Assembly: GCA_036881905.1 (NCBI GenBank)
Contig: JBAJNN010000009.1
Coordinates: 1 to 64,000, forward strand
Source: JBAJNN01 sp036881905
Lineage (GTDB): Bacteria > Pseudomonadota > Alphaproteobacteria > Rhizobiales > Im1
Reading direction: 5' to 3'
DNA: 64,000 nucleotides
In this document: positions 25,806 through 35,260 of the stretch, piece after piece
How the letters are laid out: each line of letters opens with the position of its first letter
Position numbering within the stretch: the stretch's first letter is position 1
Notes under the pieces: generated by a model
Database searches by the model: none
Told to the model about the DNA's origin: nothing
Seen by the model: only the letters and a program-made list of their open reading frames with translations
Made by a program: the position numbers and the translations under genes

Positions 25806-27761
25806 TCATGCCTGATCGAACGGACTCCCGCCGCCGCGCCCCGAAGCCTCGCCAAAGCCATCGATCCAAGCCTCCTCTCCCGCTGTCGAACGGATATGCT
25901 CACCCACTTCGTTAAGGTAGGCAAGCGTCGCCTCGGTGGGATTTTCGGCAAATTCCTGCTGAGCTGCCTCCAGTGCACGCCGTTGCGTGACCGATTTCAT
26001 GTGCAAGGCGGCGATATGACGCCACGCCTTTGTCACATCCTCTTGAGCGGCATCGGCGAAAGCGAACCAGTCACTACGATGAGTTGTTCTGTTTTCAAAT
26101 CCCTTCAACATCCTCTCAAACCCCCGTTGGCAGAGTTGGTCACGCAAGGGTGTTCTGTCAAGAGTCTTTTCAAGAACGATAACATCCAAAATTGCCTTGC
26201 GCAGCCTGTCGAACTCGCGCGATTCAAATTCCAGCCCGGCCAGGGTATCGAGGTTGTCTGCCACAAGATGGGGATAATTGACAAGCATCATTAGCATCAG
26301 GCGTTCGCGAGGCTCACTCACCGGTCGGTTCATGCCTGAGCGAACAAGGTGGCGCAAATGTGGGCTGGGACCGGCCGATTTGTGCCGATTGCGTCCGCCG
26401 ACACGCCAAGGCTCTCCCGCGCCGTCTTGTCGTTTATACCCTTTGCGGTTCATGCGGCCGAACCTCCCGTCGACGCCGGATCGCCAAAGATTGAAAAGAC
26501 GGTTTTTGAAATCAGAGCGGTAATGAGCACGCATCGCCGGATCGCGGATATATTCGACGGCTTTTTGCAGGCGGTCTTCAAAAGCGGCTCGCTGTTCGGG
26601 GGTGGACAGGCCGGATTTTTCCCTTTCACGTTGCCACAAAACCTGTGACAGGGCATCGGCGGATTCGACAAGTCGGTCCATCATCTGCTTGCCGCCCGCA
26701 TTGACGACGTCATCCGGGTCCTGCCCCTGCGGCAGAAAGGAAAATTTGAGAAAATGGCCCGGTTGCAAAAGCGGCAGAGCGGTGTCAACGGCGCGATACG
26801 CGGCAAGCTGCCCGGCATTGTCGCCATCGAAACACAAAACCGGATCGGGCACAATCCGCCATATAAGCTTGAGTTGATCCGGCGTCAGCGCGGTGCCGAG
26901 CGGCGCGACGGCATACTCGATACCGGCCCCGGCAAGGGCGATAACATCCATATACCCCTCGACTAAAATCAGCCTGCCCGACCCGTGAGCCGCTTCACGT
27001 GCCTGATCGAGATTGTAGAGAATATTGCCCTTGTGGAATAACGGCGTCTCCGGCGAGTTCAGATATTTTGCCCTCGCTTGCGGATCGAGAGCGCGTGCGC
27101 CAAAAGCAATGACGCGTCCGCGCCGGTCGCGAATCGGGAAAGTGATGCGGTCGCGAAACCTGTCGAAGGCTGTGGGTATGTCATCGCCGGTGACCACGAG
27201 ACCGGCGGTTGCCATCATATTGACGGGATACCCCCGGCCGGCGAGGTGATTTTTCAATGTGTGGCGCGCTCCGGGCGCGAAACCGAGCCGGAAGCGTTTT
27301 ACGGCCCGGTCCTTGACATTGCGTTGCTTAAGATAGGCACGCGCATATTCGGCATCGGGCCTGGTCAGGCATTGTTCAAAAAAGATTGCGGCGGCTTCCA
27401 TAATATCCAAGAGCGATCTTTGTTGTTTCGCCTGCAAATCTTGCCCGGCGCTTCGTTGCGGCAGTGCGATTCCTGCTTCCTCGGCCAACTGTTCCACCGC
27501 TTGCGAAAAACTTAACCCCTCGGTATCCATGACGAATTTGAAGACGTCGCCCGAAGCCTTGCAGCCAAAGCAATGGTAACGACCGCGGCGGTCATCGGCA
27601 TGGAAAGAGGGGGTTTTTTCGTTATGGAATGGGCAGCACGCCCAATAGTCACCACGCGCGGGAGCCGATTTGCGCCGGTCCCACCGAACCTTGTGGGCAA
27701 CGACTTGCGAAAGCGGCAGCCTCATTTTGATTTCATCGAGAAACGAATCGGAAAATCTCAT
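25806..27761 (-). CDS. dnaG: DNA primase
   Basis: Makes the RNA primers for replication. The N-terminal CHC2 zinc site is complete: C43, H46, C64 and C67 in CCPFHNEKTPSF and RYHCFGC. The TOPRIM core follows with LILVEGYMDVIAL and CFDGDNAGQLAA. The C-terminal third is the helicase-binding region. I take ATG 27761 (MRFSDSFLDEIK), 651 residues; the frame opens six codons earlier. It is 24 bp downstream of yqeY in the same orientation. Confidence 0.97.
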   Translation of the reverse strand: MRFSDSFLDEIKMRLPLSQVVAHKVRWDRRKSAPARGDYWACCPFHNEKTPSFHADDRRGRYHCFGCKASGDVFKFVMDTEGLSFSQAVEQLAEEAGIALPQRSAGQDLQAKQQRSLLDIMEAAAIFFEQCLTRPDAEYARAYLKQRNVKDRAVKRFRLGFAPGARHTLKNHLAGRGYPVNMMATAGLVVTGDDIPTAFDRFRDRITFPIRDRRGRVIAFGARALDPQARAKYLNSPETPLFHKGNILYNLDQAREAAHGSGRLILVEGYMDVIALAGAGIEYAVAPLGTALTPDQLKLIWRIVPDPVLCFDGDNAGQLAAYRAVDTALPLLQPGHFLKFSFLPQGQDPDDVVNAGGKQMMDRLVESADALSQVLWQREREKSGLSTPEQRAAFEDRLQKAVEYIRDPAMRAHYRSDFKNRLFNLWRSGVDGRFGRMNRKGYKRQDGAGEPWRVGGRNRHKSAGPSPHLRHLVRSGMNRPVSEPRERLMLMMLVNYPHLVADNLDTLAGLEFESREFDRLRKAILDVIVLEKTLDRTPLRDQLCQRGFERMLKGFENRTTHRSDWFAFADAAQEDVTKAWRHIAALHMKSVTQRRALEAAQQEFAENPTEATLAYLNEVGEHIRSTAGEEAWIDGFGEASGRGGGSPFDQA

Positions 27762-27785
27762 GACCCGCCCGTTGTCCAAATTCGC

Positions 27786-28256
27786 TCAATCATGGCTTAA
27801 AACCGCTCTTGCCGCGGCGCCCGCCCTGGCGAAATCCATCCGACCCGCATAACGCTCCTTCAAGGCCCCCATAACGCGTCCCATATCCTTCAGTCCCCGG
27901 GCTGCCAGCTCATCGATCAGGCTACGCACGGCCGTGTCGCATTCATCGGGGCTCAGTTGGCGAGGTAAAAATTCCTCTATGACGTCTATTTCACGCTGTT
28001 CGCGCTCAACCAGATCGATTCGCCCCGCTTCTCGGTAGATTCGCAGCGAATCACGACATTGCCGCACCATCCTGGCCAGAACATCAAGCACTTGATCGTC
28101 TGACGATACCTTGTCATGACCGTTGGCACGGCCCTGTATGTCGCGATCCTTGATCGCCGCATTCATGAGCCGCAGTGTCGATATTCGGGGTTTGTCCTGC
28201 GCCTTGATGGCGATTTTGAGAGCAGAATTGATCCGTTCGCGGATAGACTTGCCCAT
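27786..28256 (-). CDS. GatB/YqeY domain-containing protein
   Basis: 156-residue YqeY-type protein related to the tail of the GatB amidotransferase subunit. Seen are RINSALKIAIKAQDKPRIST near the N-terminus, EREIDVIEEFLPRQLS-like sequence (REIDVIEEFLPRQLSPDE) and the C-terminal GRVMGALKERYAGRMDFARA. Its cellular role is not firmly known; a part in tRNA-dependent amino acid metabolism has been suggested. It commonly precedes dnaG in alphaproteobacteria, as here. Confidence 0.93.
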   Translation of the reverse strand: MGKSIRERINSALKIAIKAQDKPRISTLRLMNAAIKDRDIQGRANGHDKVSSDDQVLDVLARMVRQCRDSLRIYREAGRIDLVEREQREIDVIEEFLPRQLSPDECDTAVRSLIDELAARGLKDMGRVMGALKERYAGRMDFARAGAAARAVLSHD

Positions 28257-28416
28257 TTATGCTCTTTCTCCAGTTTGTCCGGCCTTTCATTGCCGGACCG
28301 AATGCCGATTCTTGCAGGGGCGCCCATGCCGGTCGCCTCGCCATTTTCAGCCAAAAGCAAACTCTGCCCGCGGTCATGGCAAAATCCTGCGGGCTGCTTG
28401 CGATTTTAAGCTCATC
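28257..28416. other. Intergenic region upstream of yqeY
   Basis: Part of a 385-bp divergent gap between yqeY and carA. It should include the minus-strand promoter for yqeY-dnaG; none is clear. The carA half holds a tandem repeat and a strong promoter, listed separately. Confidence 0.4.
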
Positions 28417-28472
28417 ATACCATTTTCGCGCAAGAGGGCACAGGATACCATTTTCGCGCAAGAGGGCACAGG
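28417..28472 (+). repeat. 28-bp perfect tandem duplication upstream of carA
   Basis: The unit ATACCATTTTCGCGCAAGAG followed by GGCACAGG occurs twice head to tail with no mismatch (28417-28444 and 28445-28472). It ends 17 bp before the -35 box of the carA promoter. It may be a recent slippage duplication or a doubled regulator site. Confidence 0.95.
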
Positions 28473-28489
28473 GCTTCGCGCAGAAAAGC

Positions 28490-28518
28490 TTGACTCCGGC
28501 CCGCTAGTCTCATAAAAT
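28490..28518 (+). promoter_or_regulatory. Sigma70-type promoter of carA
   Basis: TTGACT at 28490-28495, 17-base spacer, TAAAAT at 28513-28518. Transcription should start near 28525, leaving a leader of about 115 bases before the carA ATG. No uORF or riboswitch was recognised in that leader. Confidence 0.6.
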
Positions 28519-28641
28519 AGTCGGCGAATATGGGTTTGAAGTCTTTGAGACAATATGGCGGATTCTCGTGGTCCGCCGGTTATGCCGGCGATGGTGTTCG
28601 TGTCGCTTGTTTTCTCCGCCCTATCGTCAAGGAACGGTTCC

Positions 28642-29898
28642 ATGACCACTCCACCCCTCCCAACACAATCCGTTGCCCATGGCACCGGGAGCTTGCCCCG
28701 GGGTAAGCCGCGAAAAACAGCCATTATGGTCTTGGCCGACGGGACCGTTATCGAGGGGTTTGGCGCCGGCGCCACCGGCGAGGCCGAAGGCGAGGTCTGC
28801 TTCAACACCGCCATGACTGGCTATCAGGAAATCCTGACCGATCCGTCCTATGCCCGTCAGATTATCACCTTTACCTTTCCCCATATCGGCAATGTCGGCG
28901 CCAATCCTCAAGATGACGAAACCGCCAGCCCGATTGACGGGCCTTGCGCTCGGGGTTGCGTTTTCAGAAACGCCATAACGACTCCGTCCAGTTATCGCAG
29001 TAGGCAGCATCTCGACGAGTGGCTTAAGCTGAGAGGTATCATTGCCATCCATGGGGTCGATACCCGGGCCCTGACCGCCCGGATTCGCGCCTCCGGCATG
29101 CCCAATGCGATTATCGCCCATCATGGCGACGGCCGGTTCGAGTTCAAGCGACTGAAGGCGCAAGCCTCCGCCTGGTCGGGCCTTAAAGGCGCCGATCTCG
29201 TGCCCGAAGTCACCTGCGCCCAACCCTACCCATGGGCACAGACCACATGGGCGTGGCCGCAAGGGTTCGGCCGCTTGTCACGGCCGCTTTATCATGTCGT
29301 CGCCATGGATTATGGTCTTAAACGCAATATCCTGCGCTGTCTGGCCGCACTCGGCTGCAAGGTGACGGTGGTGACGGCAACCGCGAATGCGCGCGATATT
29401 CTGGCGTTGCGGCCCGACGGCGTGGTCCTGTCCAACGGCCCCGGCGATCCGGCGGCGACCGGCCGATATGCCGTCCCGCAGATCAAATCGTTGATCGCAT
29501 CGGGAAAACCGATTTTCGGCATTTGCCTTGGCCATCAGATTTTGGGACTGGCCCTCGGCGCGCGAACGATGAAAATGCATCAGGGCCATCACGGCGCCAA
29601 CCATCCGGTCAGGGACCGTACCACCGGCAAAGTCGAAATCGCTTGCATGAATCACGGTTTCGTCCTTGATCGTGACAGTTTGCCCGCCACGGTGGAGGAG
29701 ACCCACATCTCATTGTTCGACGGCTCCAATTGCGGTATTGCCCTGAAGGGGCGGCCGGTGTTTTCGGTGCAATACCATCCCGAAGCCTCACCCGGCCCGC
29801 AGGACAGCCATTACCTGTTTCGGCGTTTTGCCGATCTCATGGCCACATCCGCCGGGACATCGGCGGGATCCGGCACCATGAGCGCGTCCGGCGCCTGA
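28642..29898 (+). CDS. carA: Carbamoyl-phosphate synthase small (glutaminase) subunit
   Basis: Hydrolyses glutamine and passes ammonia to CarB to make carbamoyl phosphate for arginine and pyrimidines. N-terminal blocks are GEVCFNTAMTGYQEILTDPS and FTFPHIGNVGAN; the class I glutamine amidotransferase half has VVLSNGPGDP, the catalytic cysteine in GICLGHQILGLA and the His-Glu pair in YHPEASPGPQD. ATG 28642 (MTTPPLPTQS) has AAGGAACGG upstream; 418 residues. carB is not next to it: groESL follows 220 bp downstream. The 20-residue Ser/Thr/Gly tail is unusual. Confidence 0.95.
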   Translation: MTTPPLPTQSVAHGTGSLPRGKPRKTAIMVLADGTVIEGFGAGATGEAEGEVCFNTAMTGYQEILTDPSYARQIITFTFPHIGNVGANPQDDETASPIDGPCARGCVFRNAITTPSSYRSRQHLDEWLKLRGIIAIHGVDTRALTARIRASGMPNAIIAHHGDGRFEFKRLKAQASAWSGLKGADLVPEVTCAQPYPWAQTTWAWPQGFGRLSRPLYHVVAMDYGLKRNILRCLAALGCKVTVVTATANARDILALRPDGVVLSNGPGDPAATGRYAVPQIKSLIASGKPIFGICLGHQILGLALGARTMKMHQGHHGANHPVRDRTTGKVEIACMNHGFVLDRDSLPATVEETHISLFDGSNCGIALKGRPVFSVQYHPEASPGPQDSHYLFRRFADLMATSAGTSAGSGTMSASGA

Positions 29899-29951
29899 CC
29901 CTGCCATCAATGGATTTTTATATTTTTTGGCTTTTCCCAGGGAGCCACATC

Positions 29952-30018
29952 TTGACAGCTCGGCATGACCTCATTATCTCTTATCACGCTGTTGGCACTC
30001 GTCTTTAACAAGTGCTAA
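29952..30018 (+). promoter_or_regulatory. groESL promoter with CIRCE operator
   Basis: TTGACA at 29952-29957 and TATCTC at 29975-29980 are 17 bases apart. The CIRCE inverted repeat follows at 29992-30018: TTGGCACTC, nine bases, AAGTGCTAA, close to the consensus TTAGCACTC-N9-GAGTGCTAA. HrcA repressor binding here would give heat-inducible control. Each arm has one departure from consensus. Confidence 0.85.
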
Positions 30019-30121
30019 CAGTGGTGATCGCCAAGACGCGCGGTCATCGTCTTTAAACAGTCAAGGATCAGCGCGGGTGTCACGAGAAGTAGCCGCATTC
30101 GCGCGAAGGAGGCTTGAGATC

Positions 30122-30409
30122 ATGAAATTTCGCCCTTTGCATGACAGAGTCGTCGTGCGTCGTATCGAAGAAGACAGCAAAACGGCCGGCGGTATTATCA
30201 TTCCCGATACCGCGCAGGAGAAGCCACAGCAGGGAGAGGTTGTCGCCGTCGGGCCGGGTGCGGCCGGAGAAGACGGCAAGATCGTCAAACCCGATGTTAA
30301 AACCGGCGACAGGGTTTTGTTCGGCAAGTGGTCGGGCACGGAGGTCAAAATCGATGGCAAGGAGGTTTTGATCATGAAAGAGTCTGACATTATGGGTGTG
30401 CTTGAGTAG
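30122..30409 (+). CDS. groES: Co-chaperonin GroES
   Basis: The 10-kDa lid of the chaperonin, 95 residues. MKFRPLHDRVVVRRIEEDSK at the start, the mobile loop TAGGIIIPDTAQEKPQQGEV, and the C-terminal KEVLIMKESDIMGVLE are all standard. The ATG at 30122 follows GCGAAGGAGG. It is 75 bp upstream of groEL and under the CIRCE-controlled promoter. Confidence 0.98.
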   Translation: MKFRPLHDRVVVRRIEEDSKTAGGIIIPDTAQEKPQQGEVVAVGPGAAGEDGKIVKPDVKTGDRVLFGKWSGTEVKIDGKEVLIMKESDIMGVLE

Positions 30410-30484
30410 TCTTGAACACTCTTAAGTGAATTATGACGGGCCGTTCAGGCCCGCGATCGTTTCCAAACAGGAAAGAGAATTGAC

Positions 30485-32131
30485 ATGGCAGCAAAAGAAG
30501 TAAGATTTTCCACCGATGCGCGCGAGAAAATGTTGCGTGGCGTTGACATTCTCGCCAATGCGGTGAAAGTGACTCTTGGCCCCAAGGGTCGCAATGTGGT
30601 GATCGAAAAATCCTTCGGCGCGCCGCGCACGACCAAGGACGGCGTGGCGGTGGCCAAGGAGATCGAGCTTGAGGACAAGTTCGAGAATATGGGTGCGCAG
30701 ATGGTGCGCGAGGTCGCGTCCAAGACCAATGATCTTGCCGGTGACGGCACGACGACGGCGACTGTTCTCGCCCAGGCGATCGTGCGCGAAGGCACGAAGT
30801 CGGTGACCGCCGGTATGAACCCGATGGATTTAAAGCGCGGCATCGAAATTGCCGTGCGCGTCGTTGTCGAGGGTCTTGAAAAACGGTCGAAAAAAGTCAA
30901 GTCTTCCAACGAGATTGCCCAGGTCGGCACGATCTCGGCCAATGGCGACGAGCCGATCGGTGACATGATCTCCGAAGCGATGCGGAAAGTCGGCAATTCC
31001 GGCGTCATCACCGTGGAAGAGGCGAAATCGCTCAACACCGAGCTCGACGTCGTCGAGGGTATGCAGTTTGACCGTGGCTATCTTTCGCCCTATTTCGTGA
31101 CTAATGCCGACAAAATGGTCGCCGAGCTTGAGGATGCCTATATTCTCCTCCACGAGAAGAAGCTCTCCAACCTTCAGGCGATGCTGCCGCTTTTGGAAGC
31201 TGTGGTCAAGACCGGCAAGCCGCTTTTGATCATTGCCGAAGACGTTGAAGGCGAGGCTCTGGCGACTTTGGTTGTCAACAAATTGCGCGGCGGCCTCAAG
31301 GTCGCGGCCGTCAAGGCCCCGGGATTCGGCGATCGCCGCAAGGCGATGCTTGAGGACATGGCGATCCTCAGCGGCGGTCAGGTCGTATCCGAAGACCTCG
31401 GGATCAAGCTGGAAAATGTCACCATAGACATGCTTGGCCATGCCAGGAAGGTGTCGATCGGCAAGGATGAAACCACGATTGTCGATGGCTCCGGCAAGAA
31501 ACACGACATTGATGCTCGCATCGCGCAGATTCGCCAGCAGATCGAGGAGACGACGTCCGACTATGATCGCGAAAAACTGCAGGAGCGTCTGGCAAAACTC
31601 GCCGGTGGCGTTGCGGTCATTCATGTCGGCGCCGCGACCGAGGTGGAAGTGAAGGAGAAAAAGGATCGCGTCGATGATGCTCTCAACGCGACTCGCGCCG
31701 CGGTGGAAGAGGGAATCGTTCCCGGCGGCGGTGTTGCTCTGCTTCGCGCCAAGAAGTCAGTTGAGGCTTTGACCTCAGACAATGCGGACATTCAGGCCGG
31801 CATCAAGATTGTAGCGCGCGCGCTTGAGGCGCCGATTCGTCAGATTGCGGAAAACGCCGGTGTCGAAGGCTCCATCGTCGTCGGCAAGGTTCTTGAGAAA
31901 ACCGGCGATCAGGGCTTCGATGCGCAGAGTGAAGACTATGTGGACATGGTCGGGAAGGGCATCATCGACCCGACCAAGGTTGTCCGTGTCGCGCTTCAGG
32001 ATGCGGCTTCGGTTGCCGGACTGTTGATCACCACCGAGGCGATGGTTGCCGAGCGTCCGAAGAAAGACGAGGCTCCAATGCCGGCCGGCGCGCCCGACAT
32101 GGGCGGCATGGGCGGCGGTATGGGCTTTTAA
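30485..32131 (+). CDS. groEL: Chaperonin GroEL
   Basis: The 60-kDa chaperonin subunit, 548 residues. MAAKEVRFSTDAREKMLRGV starts the protein; the nucleotide site has VTLGPKGRNVV and AGDGTTTATVLAQ, and the protein ends with the flexible GGMGGGMGF tail. AGGAAAGAGAATTGAC precedes the ATG. It is the last gene of the groESL operon and is followed by a clear terminator. Confidence 0.98.
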   Translation: MAAKEVRFSTDAREKMLRGVDILANAVKVTLGPKGRNVVIEKSFGAPRTTKDGVAVAKEIELEDKFENMGAQMVREVASKTNDLAGDGTTTATVLAQAIVREGTKSVTAGMNPMDLKRGIEIAVRVVVEGLEKRSKKVKSSNEIAQVGTISANGDEPIGDMISEAMRKVGNSGVITVEEAKSLNTELDVVEGMQFDRGYLSPYFVTNADKMVAELEDAYILLHEKKLSNLQAMLPLLEAVVKTGKPLLIIAEDVEGEALATLVVNKLRGGLKVAAVKAPGFGDRRKAMLEDMAILSGGQVVSEDLGIKLENVTIDMLGHARKVSIGKDETTIVDGSGKKHDIDARIAQIRQQIEETTSDYDREKLQERLAKLAGGVAVIHVGAATEVEVKEKKDRVDDALNATRAAVEEGIVPGGGVALLRAKKSVEALTSDNADIQAGIKIVARALEAPIRQIAENAGVEGSIVVGKVLEKTGDQGFDAQSEDYVDMVGKGIIDPTKVVRVALQDAASVAGLLITTEAMVAERPKKDEAPMPAGAPDMGGMGGGMGF

Positions 32132-32193
32132 AAACCCGGTTTCGCCTCGTGCCCGGGGTCCAGGATTTTTGGGCTCAGACCCCTAATTCATTT

Positions 32194-32226
32194 GGGCCGT
32201 CCGGATTATGTCCGGGCGGCCTTTTT
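32194..32226 (+). terminator. Rho-independent terminator of groESL
   Basis: GGCCGTCCGGA, a short loop TTATG, then TCCGGGCGGCC with one mismatch in the stem, followed by TTTTT. It lies 63 bp after the groEL stop. Confidence 0.85.
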
Positions 32227-32395
32227 ACATGGGATCGGATAGCCCTACCGTAAAATCATTCAGAACGTTTCTAAAAACTTCAAGTTTGGTGCTGTTCGCG
32301 TCATCGAGGGGTTCGTCTTTGATGCTCATTAACGCAATTGAGTTGACTTTTGCTTCTTAAAAACCCCATCCCCTCCCTACTCCCATCCAAAGTTT

Positions 32396-32684
32396 TAGGG
32401 CCTGTCGACGTCTAGGTTTCGGACACGGGCCGCGAGACGGATTTTCCCTTTGAACGGGATAAGACCGTGGCTCATCATGGAGACGCCCTCCGCGAAGAGG
32501 GCTTCAACGTGGCTTTTCAGGGGGGAAATCCGCCGCGTGTGACCAAGGATATGGCGAGATCGGCAATTTCGGCGTCGTGAAGGCTTAAAAAAAGGATAAG
32601 CCTTTCTCAGCACTTCCGCTTTGCCGAAACCGGACGATTTTCGTTCATACCGCGCTCCAAATCCTAGACGTCGACAGGCCCTAG
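32396..32684. mobile_element. MITE-like element with 21-bp perfect terminal inverted repeats
   Basis: TAGGGCCTGTCGACGTCTAG plus G at 32396-32416 is exactly reversed at 32664-32684. The 289-bp element holds no plausible gene; a minus-strand frame through it (32395-32829) has no recognised domain. The ends resemble termini of IS5-type elements, and the flanking TTAG / CTAG could be a YTAR-type target duplication. It is probably a non-autonomous element moved by a transposase elsewhere. Confidence 0.8.
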
Positions 32685-32892
32685 GTTTTTTAGATGTGTC
32701 CATTCGCGTTTTTTTCACCCGGGCGATCCGGGTAGGGGAGATTTTATGAGCGCCATAGGTCGGGCAAGGCCGCAGATCCGGCCATGTCGGCCGTATTGTC
32801 TTTGAGCGGATTATGCTTAAGCCGGGCAAGTTTGAGATTGGAAATGCACGACATTGCCTGTTCTGCCATGATGTTTGTGCTTAAGAGTTGCC
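32685..32892. other. Intergenic stretch between the MITE-like element and the methyltransferase remnant
   Basis: About 200 bp. Nothing recognisable; low-quality frames only. Confidence 0.4.
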
Positions 32893-34362
32893 CTAGGGTC
32901 GTTTTGGGTTGGGCAATGCCTGTCCTGCCGTAATGTTCACGCCTAAATCTGTCTCATAGAAATTTCGGTTGCGCCAGACCCCGCCCGGTGTATTGAATTT
33001 CTTTCCTTCGAGAATGTCTTCCACGCTCGGCAATTGCATCCGCGCATAGTTGACGTCGGTGACCTCCATATCTCCCGCCTCCGCCATGAATTCATGAAAA
33101 TTCCTTGCTTTCGTCACGCCGAGCGGCTCCATAATGATCAGCTTGGCCATCAGCGCCGCGTCGCTGTCCAATACGCCAGGCAACGCCCGCAGGTCGTTGA
33201 TTGAGGGGTTTTTGCCGCCCTTAACCTTGATAACCATGCTTTGCAGCTCGCGTTTGTCCGGCAAGGCGAAATATAATCGCCGGTCTATCCCGCCATCCGC
33301 GGCGCGTTTGGTCGTTACAAAACCGTCCACCTGCTCGACGGCCCATTTTTGGAAGTGATATTTTTTCCCGCTTCCACAGGTCTTTCGCGCTCTCCATAGT
33401 GCGCGGCACGCCCGTGACCTCATAATCCCGGCCTTCGACCAATCCGCACCTGTCGCCGAGCCGAACGCGCGCGACACGCTTGACGGCGTGAATGGCAATG
33501 TCGATGCCAATTCACTTGCGCTTTAATCTATGCTCGGCCTCAAGCGTCGTGGCGCACCCGCAAAACGGATCGAAAACGGTATCCCCTTCATTAGAGCTGG
33601 CCTTGATGATACGCTCAAGCAAAGCAAGCGGTTTTTGTGCGGCGTAGCCCAAGCGTTCTTTTGAAATTGGGTTCATTGCCGGAATATCGGCCCAAACATC
33701 TGTCGCCATTTTCATTGTGTCGAAGGTATCTATTCTGCCCCCTTTAGGGCTTTGAGCACGTTTTATAGACTTATGATTACCTTGGAACCCTGACAATATT
33801 GAACGTATAGTGTTCTCTCTTTGAATACAGTAAAATGACATCATGTTTTTTTGAAAACCACCTTTTGCCGGCTCCCCTGGTTTGATGATGCCATATTATT
33901 TCGTTTTGGAAATTGTTGTGCCCGAAAATCGTGTCCATCGTGACCTTAATGTAGTGGCGGGCTGTCGGGTCACAGTGCAGATAGACGGAGCCGGTCGGTT
34001 TCAGAAGGCCACGCATCGGCAATAGTCATTCCGTCATATAGTTGAGATAGGCTAGGAGCCTCGGATTGGTTCTGCGCAATGCCTTGCACCACCCTTCCCA
34101 GGATTCCGCAACCTCGTCGTCAAGCCCGGCATCACGCATGAGAACCGGTGGCTTCCGAATGGCTGTCTCGCGTTCCTCATTCAACGTCCATAAATCGCAG
34201 AATGCCTCGATTTGATCCGGCAATGGGCGGCCGGTCTCCTCTTTATAAATCGCATTATATTCGCGGTTCGAGTTGAATGGCGGATCAAGATAGATCGGGT
34301 CCACGCTGGCGGGCCTCATATGATCGCGCATGATGGTCAAACAGTCGCCGTAGGGTGTTCAT
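32893..34362 (-). pseudogene. DNA methyltransferase fused to a PD-(D/E)XK nuclease-like domain, multiply frameshifted
   Basis: Fragments on the minus strand line up as one protein. From the ATG at 34362 the frame breaks within ten codons; YGDCLTIMRDHMRPASVD then leads to the catalytic YLDPPFNSNREYNAIY. Another break near 34024 is followed by MRGLLKPTGSVYLHCDPTA, then near 33800 by the AdoMet site DTVFDPFCGCATTLEAEH. After a stop near 33512 come DIAIHAVKRVARVRLGDRCG and, past another shift near 33360, a C-terminal domain with GGIDRRLYFALPDKRELQS and VIKVKGGKNPS. In relatives I remember this as VIEVKGG, so the key acid may also be lost. At least four lesions make function very unlikely. It once was probably a site-specific methyltransferase with a linked nuclease or Mrr-like domain. 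Confidence 0.8.
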
Positions 34363-34674
34363 GCTTAGAATCTATTGTCCCGACTGGGATAACCGCAAGC
34401 GTCGGCGGAAACGACAACAGGAGTCTCAAGCCTCATATGCCTTGTTTTTTCGTTGGCATGAAAAGGGTGGGTATGGTGAATTTTCCCAAGGCTCAAGAGG
34501 GAAAACAAAAATCAGGCGCCATCCTGTACCATGCGATACGACGGTTTCGCCTGTTTCATTGTCACGTATCAAGGCTTTCACGGTTTTTCACAAAACATCC
34601 ATATCATTTCGACCATAATGCCGCCCGAAACGAAGAACCTGGAAAGCTCCGGCGACACAACCTTTTGCAAAGGC
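34363..34674. other. Intergenic region between the methyltransferase remnant and tRNA-Arg
   Basis: 312 bp. Frames of up to 87 codons are open on the plus strand, but none has a good start or recognisable motif. No integrase or attachment-site repeat of the tRNA 3' end was found here. Confidence 0.4.
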
Positions 34675-34751
34675 TGGTGTCCCCGGCAGGATTTGAACCT
34701 GCGACCCCCGGATTAGGAATCCGATGCTCTATCCTGCTGAGCTACGGGGAC
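34675..34751 (-). tRNA. tRNA-Arg (anticodon CCT)
   Basis: On the minus strand the 77-nt gene begins GTCCCCGTAGCTCAGCAGGA and ends with encoded CCA. Acceptor GTCCCCG pairs with CGGGGAC. The anticodon arm is CGGATTCCTAATCCG with CCT in the loop, and the T-arm has GGTTCAAATCC. It reads the AGG codon. Confidence 0.95.
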
Positions 34752-34957
34752 ATTGCGCACCTCCGCAAAGTATAACAGGATCGGCGTGTTGCTCCAAGCC
34801 TGCGTTCGCGCGGTGGCAGGCCGTTGGGGGCCTTAAACGACCGGACGCGGTTTGGGCCGGACTTTCGGCGTCGTTTATGCTATCAGGATCGGGCTTGACG
34901 CGGAATCGCGGCTGAAAACCCTTAAAAACCCAAGGTTGGAGTCTTCTTCCCAAGATC

Positions 34958-35260
34958 ATGCGTAATAACGGTTCGGCACTCATATTTACAGCCTCCTGCT
35001 TGATCGTGCTGGGGTATTTCGCCTGGCACGGCGTTTACGGCAGCCGCGGCATGGTGCAACTGAAGGACGGACAAAATCAATTGCGCCGCCTTGAAACCAC
35101 TCTTGACCGGCTGTCGGCGCAACGCATGGCCCTCGACAAACGGGCGGCGCTTCTGCGTTCGGACAGTATCGACGCCGACATGCTCGACGAAATGGCCCGC
35201 AAGCTGCTCGGGTTTGCAGATCCCGACGATCGTGTCATAATATTGACGCCGGACGAGTAG
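34958..35260 (+). CDS. FtsB/DivIC-family septum formation initiator
   Basis: A 100-residue bitopic protein. Residues about 8-25 (LIFTASCLIVLGYFAWHGVY) span the membrane, followed by a coiled-coil region with regular Leu spacing (QNQLRRLETTLDRLSAQRMA) and a short C-terminal part with RKLLGFADPDDRVIIL. In alphaproteobacteria this family lies upstream of the pyruvate dehydrogenase genes, as here. It should join FtsL and FtsQ in the divisome. Confidence 0.85.
   Translation: MRNNGSALIFTASCLIVLGYFAWHGVYGSRGMVQLKDGQNQLRRLETTLDRLSAQRMALDKRAALLRSDSIDADMLDEMARKLLGFADPDDRVIILTPDE

Noticed and set aside
28417..28472. Possible CRISPR fragment
   Set aside because: Two adjacent 28-bp units with no spacer between them and no cas genes; a simple tandem duplication.
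34363..34751. Genomic island integrated at tRNA-Arg
   Set aside because: No integrase gene and no repeat of the tRNA 3' end was found in the neighbouring 2 kb.
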